9,493 bases of DNA, taken from positions 1 to 9,493 of the forward strand of contig JBAYGJ010000035.1 in assembly GCA_041666685.1 (NCBI GenBank), given 5' to 3'. The notes beneath the pieces are model-generated. The model was not told the origin of the DNA and made no database searches. It saw nothing but the letters and a program-made list of their open reading frames with translations. The position numbers were made by a program, and so were the translations under genes. Origin of the DNA: JBAYGJ01 sp041666685 (GTDB lineage Bacteria; Patescibacteriota; Patescibacteriia; UBA10025; JAHIVO01). Each line of letters opens with the position of its first letter. Within the stretch, counting starts at the first letter, position 1. Shown in pieces: positions 5,623 through 9,493 of this stretch.

Positions 5623-6588
5623 TTATTCCCCGGTGTTAGTTTTTTCTGTCATACGCTCGCCAGTGGCGTGGAGGAATACGTCATCAAGCGTTGGCTGGCT
5701 AAGCGTTAGGCCGTTCAGCTTAATTTTTTCCTGATCCAGTAGCCTGACAAGTTCCGGGACCCTGGCAGCAGCGTCCGTCAAATAAATTGAAAGTTCGTGT
5801 CCAGAAATTTGTTGTTCAGAAAAAGACTGTTTCAGTTTTTGGCTGGCTTGTGTTGCTGCGTTAGGATCTTCGAGCGTAATAGTAATGACTTCATTGCCAA
5901 TTTCTTTTTTCAACGCCGATGGGGTGCCTCGGGCTACGATTTGTCCTTTGTTGATGATGGCAACTTCCTGGGCGAGTTTGTCCGCTTCTTCCAGGTATTG
6001 GGTGGTTAAAAATATTGTCACGCCATCTTCTTTATTGATCCGGTGGACCTCCTCCCAGATATCTGCACGGCTCGCTGGATCAAGTCCGGTCGTCGGTTCG
6101 TCCAAAAAGAGAATATCAGGGTCATGGACCAGAGCGAGTGCCAAATCAAGCCGTCGTTTCATGCCACCGGAATAATCGCCGACTCGCTTTTTCGGATCGA
6201 CTGTTTCAAGTTTAACTTTTTTAAGCAGACGTTCGGATTTGGTGATTGCTTCTGATTTTGAGAACCGAAATAATTGCGCTTGCAGCAGCAGAAGTTCGCG
6301 TGCAGTCATGAGCGCATCCAGTCCCACGTCCTGGAGGGCTACGCCGATATGCTGTCTGATTTTGTCCGATTGGGTGTGTACGTCAAATCCTGCCACGGTG
6401 GCCACCCCTGCGGTTGGCGCTAGAATTGTTGTGAGAATTTTTACCAATGTTGATTTGCCGGCGCCATTTGGGCCTAAGAACCCGAATATTTGGCCGGAGG
6501 GGACATCCAGATCAACATCCTTGAGGGCGACAAAATCCCTGAAAGTACGAGATACTTTTTTGACTGAGATGCTACGATCATTATTCAT
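5623..6588 (-). CDS. ABC transporter ATP-binding protein (DrrA family)
   Basis: This 321-residue ATPase has Walker A GPNGAGKST (39-47), signature YSGGMKRR (139-146), Walker B ILFLDEP with the D-loop TTGLDP (159-171), and LTTQYLEEAD (194-203). In the last motif the switch His is Gln, as is usual in the daunorubicin-resistance (DrrA) family. The C-terminal DUF4162-like region ends with QPTLDDVFLHATG, also DrrA-typical. The ATG at 6588 is chosen because the domain begins right after it (ISVKKVSRTF), and the longer in-frame extension would overlap the upstream gene. It lies 13 nt after the FMN reductase and 4 nt before the permease, so all three are probably one transcript. Confidence 0.94.
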   Translation of the reverse strand: MNNDRSISVKKVSRTFRDFVALKDVDLDVPSGQIFGFLGPNGAGKSTLVKILTTILAPTAGVATVAGFDVHTQSDKIRQHIGVALQDVGLDALMTARELLLLQAQLFRFSKSEAITKSERLLKKVKLETVDPKKRVGDYSGGMKRRLDLALALVHDPDILFLDEPTTGLDPASRADIWEEVHRINKEDGVTIFLTTQYLEEADKLAQEVAIINKGQIVARGTPSALKKEIGNEVITITLEDPNAATQASQKLKQSFSEQQISGHELSIYLTDAAARVPELVRLLDQEKIKLNGLTLSQPTLDDVFLHATGERMTEKTNTGE

Positions 6589-6601
6589 AAAGTAAAAATA
6601 A

Positions 6602-7186
6602 TTATTTAGTCTGTTCCCGAGCCGACTTGAGCGCTTTGGCCCACCAAACCAGTTGGGAAAATAATACGTCGGTCTGTTTGGATATTCCGGGGTTTGTTGG
6701 TTGCCCTGATTCATCGAATGCCTTGGCAATATTCGGGATGTTCACCTCTCCTCTAATTGGCGCCATCTGCAACGCAATGGCGACTTGGCGGAGCTGCTGG
6801 ACCGATTTTGTCCCGGCGGCCAATCCGCCGTAGCTGACAAAGGCGACCGGTTTTTTATTCCAAGGTTTGTACAGGTAGTCCAGGGCATTTTTCAGGTTGC
6901 CGGGGTATCCCCAGTTGTATTCTGGGGTGACTAGGATATATCCGTCGGCAGTATTGATAGTGTCGTGCCAGTTTTTTTCTGTCACCTCGGAGTACGAATC
7001 TTCGATTTCTTTTGGCATTGCCGGGTATCGGTAAAGGGGGAGTGGGAAATCTTTCAGGTCAGCTAGTACTGGATCTATCTCTTGTTGTTGCGTTGCAATT
7101 TTATACATCCATTTTGCCACCCCTTCGCCGGCCCGCTTTTCTCGTATGCTGGCGAGGATAATTACTATTTTGAGCTTACCTTCCAT
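6602..7186 (-). CDS. NAD(P)H-dependent FMN reductase (flavodoxin-like fold)
   Basis: This 194-residue protein matches the NADPH-dependent FMN reductase family. It has an N-terminal strand KIVIILASIREKRAG (6-20) forming the phosphate-binding loop, and DFPLPLY (46-52). The flavin-contacting TPEYNWGYPGNLKNALDYL lies at 87-105 and SYGGLAAG at 118-125. Such enzymes reduce FMN, quinones, azo dyes or chromate using NAD(P)H. The ATG at 7186 is chosen because the fold begins there and a promoter at 7222-7250 places the transcription start near 7215, which excludes the longer N-termini. It is the first gene of the minus-strand operon with the DrrA/DrrB-like exporter, suggesting a detoxification unit (reduce and export, inference). 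Confidence 0.9.
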   Translation of the reverse strand: MEGKLKIVIILASIREKRAGEGVAKWMYKIATQQQEIDPVLADLKDFPLPLYRYPAMPKEIEDSYSEVTEKNWHDTINTADGYILVTPEYNWGYPGNLKNALDYLYKPWNKKPVAFVSYGGLAAGTKSVQQLRQVAIALQMAPIRGEVNIPNIAKAFDESGQPTNPGISKQTDVLFSQLVWWAKALKSAREQTK

Positions 7187-7221
7187 ATTATTAGTGCATG
7201 GATAAATAATAGAGCTCATAT

Positions 7222-7250
7222 AGTGTACGATATAATCCATAACTTTTCAA
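7222..7250 (-). promoter_or_regulatory. Promoter of the FMN reductase/ABC operon
   Basis: Read on minus, TTGAAA (7250-7245) and TACACT (7227-7222) are 17 nt apart (5/6 and 4/6 matches). The predicted start near 7215 gives a leader of about 30 nt before the ATG at 7186. It is divergent from the tRNA-Asn leader. Confidence 0.5.
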
Positions 7251-7281
7251 GTCATAAGAACGTGCATTTGTCCCTTTTAGC

Positions 7282-7310
7282 TTGACGGTGTCATGAATTT
7301 GGAGTAGTGT
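7282..7310 (+). promoter_or_regulatory. Probable promoter of the tRNA-Asn leader
   Basis: TTGACG (7282-7287), a 5/6 -35, is followed after 17 nt by TAGTGT (7305-7310), a weak 3/6 -10. Transcription would start at about 7316-7318, so the leader ORF at 7321 would be nearly leaderless. The -10 is poor, so the placement is tentative, but no better promoter lies between the divergent operon and the tRNA. Confidence 0.4.
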
Positions 7311-7320
7311 GAAAATCGAT

Positions 7321-7380
7321 ATGAAATACACCCGTTCGGCAATCATTACTAATAACAATAACCGACTTCTGCCGGTGTAG
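7321..7380 (+). CDS. Leader peptide with four consecutive Asn codons
   Basis: ATG at 7321 to TAG at 7378-7380 encodes 19 residues, MKYTRSAIITNNNNRLLPV. Codons 11-14 (7351-7362) are AAT AAC AAT AAC, all read by the tRNA-Asn(GUU) encoded just downstream. The reading frame is followed by a terminator (7406-7429) and then the tRNA at 7445. A run of codons for the amino acid being regulated, in a very short peptide ahead of a terminator, is the hallmark of ribosome-mediated attenuation (trp, his, phe leaders). An in-frame GTG at 7309, 4 nt after a GGAG at 7301-7304, is an alternative start that adds four residues without changing the argument. Confidence 0.6.
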   Translation: MKYTRSAIITNNNNRLLPV

Positions 7381-7429
7381 TGTGTTGAGTATTTTCCCTA
7401 CGACGCCGGCATACATAAGCCGGTTTTTT
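7327..7429 (+). promoter_or_regulatory. Ribosome-mediated attenuator of the tRNA-Asn gene
   Basis: Four mutually exclusive segments can be read. Segment 1 is TACAC (7327-7331) plus CGGCA (7337-7341). Segment 2 is TGCCGGTGTA (7370-7379), complementary to both blocks of segment 1. Segment 3 is 7403-7411, nine pairs with 7370-7378 including one G-U (antiterminator). Segment 4 is GCCGG (7419-7423), which pairs with 7406-7410 to form the terminator. The Asn codons lie between 1 and 2, and the peptide's stop lies at the end of segment 2. A ribosome stalled at Asn codons would cover segment 1, free segment 2 to trap segment 3, and allow readthrough. A ribosome reaching the stop would mask segment 2 and permit termination. 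The mechanism is inferred from geometry. Confidence 0.62.
7406..7429 (+). terminator. Attenuator terminator before tRNA-Asn
   Basis: CCGGC (7406-7410) pairs with GCCGG (7419-7423) around an 8-nt loop, followed by T6 (7424-7429). Only 15 nt separate it from the tRNA, too few for an independent promoter, so the tRNA depends on readthrough. Confidence 0.75.
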
Positions 7430-7444
7430 GTTTATCCGCTATAT

Positions 7445-7517
7445 TCTGGGATAGTTTAATTGGTAAAACCCTGCACTGTTAATGCAGTGACTCCAGGTTC
7501 AAGTCCTGGTCCCAGAG
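7445..7517 (+). tRNA. tRNA-Asn (anticodon GUU)
   Basis: A complete 73-nt cloverleaf. The acceptor TCTGGGA (7445-7451) pairs with TCCCAGA (7510-7516). The D stem is GTTT/AAAC around a loop with the conserved GG. The anticodon stem is CTGCA/TGCAG with loop CTGTTAA, giving GTT. The variable loop is TGACT. The T stem CCAGG/CCTGG closes the loop TTCAAGT. Discriminator G at 7517 is right for Asn. CCA is not encoded (TTT follows), unlike the partial tRNA at the window start, so the cell needs a CCA-adding enzyme. It sits 15 nt after the attenuator terminator. Confidence 0.97.
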
Positions 7518-7549
7518 TTTGATGGATAAAAATTAGCAGCACTGCCTGC

Positions 7550-7671
7550 CCCGCAACCCGTCGAGTGGAGTTGGGGGAGTACGTATGATGTTCATGCAGA
7601 AGTTGGAGGTTCCCCGGCCTCGCTCCGCGAAGCGGGGCGGGTAAGTACTCCCCTGAGATCGGGTAGGCGGG
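7550..7671. ncRNA. Long imperfect GC-rich hairpin (candidate structured RNA)
   Basis: CCCGCAACCCG (7550-7560) pairs with most of CGGGTAGGCGGG (7660-7671). After an asymmetric internal loop, GGGGAGTAC (7574-7582) pairs perfectly with GTACTCCCC (7645-7653). At the tip, the 11-nt arm 7618-7628 pairs with 7632-7641 around a GAA loop with one bulged T. The whole 190-nt gap 7518-7707 holds no gene that I can support. The rod with a central loop recalls a stable small RNA, but it has no signature of SRP, RNase P, tmRNA or a known riboswitch. It may be part of the tRNA-Asn transcript or the 3' end of the minus-strand ferredoxin operon. Confidence 0.45.
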
Positions 7672-7707
7672 TTGGTCCCGGTGTTCGGTGATATTAACGT
7701 CGTCAAA

Positions 7708-8097
7708 TTAAGATCTGATGATTGCACAGGCCGGGCAATTCATTACGGCGCTATTTAGCGCCGACGTTTGAAGATTCTCCGTTGTTACTACCGTTGCAAT
7801 CCGGGCTCCCGGGGACATGGCAAAATGTTCCGGGTCTGTCCGCACGCACCTACCGCAACCGATACACCCAGAGCTGATTTTTAGCTGTGTCGCTTCGATA
7901 TTCACATTTGAAAACTCCAGATCTCCATTGCTAGTATTGGTGTTGTTGGACGGGTTATTGGTTATTGTTTCGCCAGTCTCATTGTTTGTTAAATTTGCAT
8001 CCACCGATTTTTCAGAAGTGACCGAACATCCGGATAGCGTGAAAGCAGTTATGACTGGTAGAAGCATGGAAGTTATTGTGAAAGCCTTTTTTTTCAT
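7708..8097 (-). CDS. Lipoprotein with a [4Fe-4S] ferredoxin domain
   Basis: This 129-residue protein has a lipoprotein signal (basic MKKK, hydrophobic core, lipobox LSGC with Cys24). A low-complexity Asn/Thr/Ser linker follows (about 25-60). The C-terminal ferredoxin has C78-x2-C81-x2-C84 in GCIGCGRC, then C121-P in NCPACAI, with a further C124. This is the single-cluster pattern CxxCxxC...CP of small bacterial ferredoxins, including 'DPEHF' after the third Cys. The signal means the cluster would sit outside the cytoplasmic membrane on a lipid anchor, which is unusual, since ferredoxins are normally cytoplasmic. Its start overlaps by ATGA the stop of the upstream three-helix membrane protein, its likely electron partner. 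Confidence 0.82.
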   Translation of the reverse strand: MKKKAFTITSMLLPVITAFTLSGCSVTSEKSVDANLTNNETGETITNNPSNNTNTSNGDLEFSNVNIEATQLKISSGCIGCGRCVRTDPEHFAMSPGARIATVVTTENLQTSALNSAVMNCPACAIIRS

Positions 8098-8438
8098 AGT
8101 GATGTTTTGTTACGTTTTGATATCATCTGCAGATAATACCTGGCATGCCACCCGAAATGCATCATGGCGACGATAGCCATTGCTATGCCGAATTCTACGT
8201 GGATCCAGAGAGCGGTACGGTACCAAGATAAGGCCATTTTAACATCAATGCTTATCGCCAGAATCAAACCGAGGAGAGCCGAGGTAAACGCGAAAATAGC
8301 CAGCGATATGTTCCAAATTTTCCGGTGGGTCACCAAAGACAGGTGGCCAGCACGCACCATGACATGCGTAACGCTAAATGCCAGCAAAACTCCGAGAATG
8401 ATAATTATGGAATGATAGTCTAGCATAAAAGTACTCAT
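8094..8438 (-). CDS. His-rich three-helix membrane protein, possible b-type cytochrome
   Basis: This 114-residue protein has three hydrophobic helices (about 9-29, 41-63 and 75-97) with histidines in or near them: H9, H25, H32, H38, H80, H94 and H98. The last helix, with IHVEFG (79-84) and MMHFGWHARYY (92-102), resembles haem-ligating helices of small membrane cytochromes such as DUF4405-like proteins. This is resemblance, not a confirmed family match. Pairs such as H25 or H80 with H94 could hold haem b. Its stop codon overlaps the start of the lipoprotein ferredoxin gene by ATGA, so the two are made together. Function is probably membrane electron transfer to or from the anchored Fe-S protein (inference). 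Confidence 0.62.
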   Translation of the reverse strand: MSTFMLDYHSIIIILGVLLAFSVTHVMVRAGHLSLVTHRKIWNISLAIFAFTSALLGLILAISIDVKMALSWYRTALWIHVEFGIAMAIVAMMHFGWHARYYLQMISKRNKTSL

Positions 8439-8480
8439 ATGGTCAGTGTGTCAAACTCGTGTGAATTTTGAGTGAAAATC

Positions 8481-8508
8481 TTGTTATATCCATGAGTCCA
8501 AGTATAAA
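8481..8508 (+). promoter_or_regulatory. Promoter of the 36-residue ORF
   Basis: TTGTTA (8481-8486), a 4/6 -35, and TATAAA (8503-8508), a 5/6 -10, are 16 nt apart. Transcription would start near 8515, leaving a leader of about 20 nt that carries a strong SD site. Confidence 0.5.
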
Positions 8509-8522
8509 AATATCAATCTTAC

Positions 8523-8528
8523 AGGAGG
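8523..8528 (+). promoter_or_regulatory. Strong Shine-Dalgarno AGGAGG
   Basis: AGGAGG lies exactly 7 nt before the ATG at 8536, optimal spacing. It is the only full-consensus ribosome binding site I can see in the window. Confidence 0.7.
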
Positions 8529-8535
8529 GGAATCC

Positions 8536-8646
8536 ATGTATAATTCAACGAGCGAGAAAATTACTACAATGCCAAAAACAAAACATGGGAAGCAGTCGGC
8601 CTGGAGTTTCTGGCCCTTCTTCCTTAAAAAGAACGTTATGTTGTAA
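8536..8646 (+). CDS. Small protein, 36 aa, unknown function
   Basis: The frame from ATG 8536 to TAA 8644-8646 encodes 36 residues. The first half is polar and basic (MYNSTSEKITTMPKTKHGK), the second half is aromatic (QSAWSFWPFFLKKNVML). The WSFWPFF cluster between basic stretches could lie at the membrane interface. I recognise no family. Support comes from the complete expression set: promoter 8481-8508, consensus SD and optimal spacing, which few genes in this window have. A second stop (TAG at 8650-8652) follows in frame. It lies between the divergent cytochrome/ferredoxin pair and the AbrB gene and could be a leader peptide, a toxin-like peptide or a small membrane protein. Confidence 0.5.
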   Translation: MYNSTSEKITTMPKTKHGKQSAWSFWPFFLKKNVML

Positions 8647-8751
8647 TCGTAGCAGGATTTGGTCTATTTGATTTATTATTCGTTCACTGAAAAAAAATTT
8701 CAAAGAGACGCGTCATCTGAGTATAAAGGCCGGTTATCCAAACTGGCAATC

Positions 8752-8780
8752 TTGACCTTATTGTATAAGGGGAGTACGAT
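8752..8780 (+). promoter_or_regulatory. Promoter of the AbrB/ABC exporter operon
   Basis: TTGACC (8752-8757), a 5/6 -35, and TACGAT (8775-8780), a 4/6 -10, are 17 nt apart, placing the transcription start near 8787. An overlapping alternative is TTGTAT (8761-8766) with TATGAT (8784-8789), also 17 nt apart. A hairpin GCCGGTT/AACTGGC (8729-8747) lies just upstream. Confidence 0.5.
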
Positions 8781-8782
8781 AG

Positions 8783-8813
8783 GTATGATATTTCATACTT
8801 TTCATATTAATGA
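8783..8813 (+). promoter_or_regulatory. Double palindrome over the AbrB gene start (putative operator)
   Basis: GTATGA-TATT-TCATAC (8783-8798) is a perfect inverted repeat. It is followed after 3 nt by TCAT-ATTA-ATGA (8802-8813), which uses the same ATGA/TCAT half-sites in inverted order with the same 4-nt spacing. Both lie between the predicted transcription start and the ATG at 8821. AbrB proteins commonly bind their own promoters, so autorepression is the simplest reading. Confidence 0.5.
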
Positions 8814-8820
8814 CGATTTT

Positions 8821-9075
8821 ATGAGAGAACATCAATTTCCCAAAGTATCCGGAACGACCACAATGGGCGAGCGGGGCCAGGTAGTCATCCCTGCCGATAT
8901 CCGCAGTGACATGAAACTGACCGTCGGCGAAAAGTTGTTTGTATTTACCCATAAAAACGAGTTTATCGGCTTAGTACGCGCTACTGATATAGACAAGATA
9001 CTCGAGCGGATGGCGAGCCATTTTACGGAAAATATCCGTCGCATCAAGGAACAGATTAAAAAGAAAGCATCTTAA
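8821..9075 (+). CDS. AbrB/MazE/SpoVT-type DNA-binding regulator
   Basis: With the ATG at 8821 this 84-residue protein has an N-terminal AbrB swapped-hairpin domain. The motif TTTMGERGQVVIPADIR (12-28) and LTVGEKLFVFTHKNEFIGLV (33-52) match the 'T..g.kGqivIP..iR..lgi..Gd.l.v' signature. A charged helical tail (56-84, ERMASHFTENIRRIKEQIKKK) may be a coiled coil for oligomerisation. The longer reading frame upstream is rejected, because the predicted transcription start (about 8787) and the AbrB fold both favour 8821. AbrB proteins act as repressors or antitoxins; no toxin gene follows, so a regulator of the ABC exporter 46 nt downstream is more likely. Confidence 0.9.
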   Translation: MREHQFPKVSGTTTMGERGQVVIPADIRSDMKLTVGEKLFVFTHKNEFIGLVRATDIDKILERMASHFTENIRRIKEQIKKKAS

Positions 9076-9121
9076 TTATGGAGATTTTTTTCACATATAG
9101 CCCGGGGATTCTATTGATCTT

Positions 9122-9493
9122 ATGAAAAAACTTCTTCCATACTTTAAACCCTACATCTGGCAATTCCTCGTCCTCCTGCTGATGGTCTATCTTATGGTAG
9201 CCGCGACATTGGCGCTGCCTGATTACATGGCCTCGATTATCAATAAAGGGATTGTCGGTGAAGACATGGGGGCTGTTTGGCATTATGGCTGGAAAATGTT
9301 GGCCCTGGCACTTGGCGCTGCAGCTGCCAGTGTTGTTGTCGGATGGTTTGCATCACGTATTTCTTCTGGCTTTTCCCGTGATATCCGGGCAGCAGCGTTC
9401 GCAAAGGTAGAAAGCTTTTCGCTCCACGAATTCAATACTTTTTCAACTGCATCGCTTATCACCCGGTCAACCAATGATGTCCAACAGATCCAG
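9122..9493 (+). CDS. ABC exporter, membrane domain N-terminus (partial)
   Basis: ATG at 9122 opens a frame that runs off the right edge after 124 codons. It starts MKKLLPYFKPYIWQF, then TM1 (about 12-33), LPDYMASIINKGIV (32-45), TM2 (about 57-79), and the cytoplasmic coupling region RDIRAAAFAKVESFSLHEF (86-104) with STASLITRSTNDVQQIQ (108-124). This is the classic pattern of the ABC_membrane domain of MsbA/LmrA/YheI-type multidrug exporters ('R..lf.....l...fFd....G.l.sR.tnDv..iq'), so a fused ATPase domain is expected beyond the window. It is probably co-transcribed with the AbrB gene. A 15-codon ORF (9078-9125) overlaps its ATG by ATGA and could couple translation. Confidence 0.9.
   Translation, partial: MKKLLPYFKPYIWQFLVLLLMVYLMVAATLALPDYMASIINKGIVGEDMGAVWHYGWKMLALALGAAAASVVVGWFASRISSGFSRDIRAAAFAKVESFSLHEFNTFSTASLITRSTNDVQQIQ

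Noticed and set aside
6589..6729. N-terminal extension of the DrrA-like ATPase
   Set aside because: It would overlap the FMN reductase coding region, and the ATPase domain begins right after the ATG at 6588.
7550..7671. Assignment of the long hairpin to 6S, SRP, RNase P or tmRNA
   Set aside because: The overall rod recalls 6S RNA, but I cannot find diagnostic conserved bases of any of these families.
8659..8820. Longer N-terminus for the AbrB protein from a TTG at 8659
   Set aside because: It contains the promoter and palindromes, starts with TTG and adds 54 residues not typical of AbrB proteins.
1..9493. CRISPR array or transposase
   Set aside because: No regularly spaced repeats, no terminal inverted repeats around a transposase and no cas-like or transposase-like frame were seen.

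Overview
The window looks like a piece of a small bacterial genome, most likely a Patescibacteria/CPR (Parcubacteria-like) lineage. This assignment is inference. It rests on short, tightly packed genes, near absence of Shine-Dalgarno sites, very short or absent 5' leaders, GC-rich 'CTCCGC'-type mini-hairpins near tRNAs, and the gene mix. TGA is used as a stop, so the code is the standard bacterial one.

Layout. 1-378: the 3' end of a tRNA running in from the left, a degenerate copy of that tRNA end, and a nested hairpin, but no convincing gene. 379-948: a YdeI/OmdA-family protein, a 56-residue two-helix membrane protein and an intrinsic terminator. 1000-2331: a near-consensus promoter driving a PadR repressor overlapped by its membrane partner, closed by a terminator. 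2330-2932 (minus): a 2H phosphoesterase (2'-5' RNA ligase-like), divergent from 3023-4110, which encodes a YdjM-type membrane metal hydrolase and a PAP2 lipid phosphatase. 4176-4684: a small SD-led ORF overlapping a possible PD-(D/E)XK-like protein, then a bidirectional terminator. 4857-7186 (minus): an NAD(P)H-dependent FMN reductase followed by a DrrA-type ABC ATPase and an ABC-2 permease, one operon.

7282-7517 is the most striking part. A 19-codon leader peptide with four consecutive Asn codons is followed by alternative hairpins (1:2, 2:3, 3:4). The last is an intrinsic terminator ending 15 nt before a tRNA-Asn(GUU) gene. It reads as a textbook ribosome-mediated attenuator, but placed in front of the tRNA it would sense, so that a shortage of charged tRNA-Asn would raise tRNA-Asn synthesis. 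I know of leader-peptide attenuation for biosynthetic and synthetase operons, not for a tRNA gene's own supply.

7550-8438: a long imperfect GC-rich hairpin, then a minus-strand overlapping pair. The pair is a small His-rich three-helix membrane protein (b-cytochrome-like) and a lipoprotein carrying a single [4Fe-4S] ferredoxin motif, a candidate extracytoplasmic electron-transfer module. 8481-9493: a 36-residue ORF with an unusually good promoter and SD, then an AbrB-type regulator with a double palindrome over its predicted transcription start, and the first 124 codons of an ABC exporter running off the right edge.
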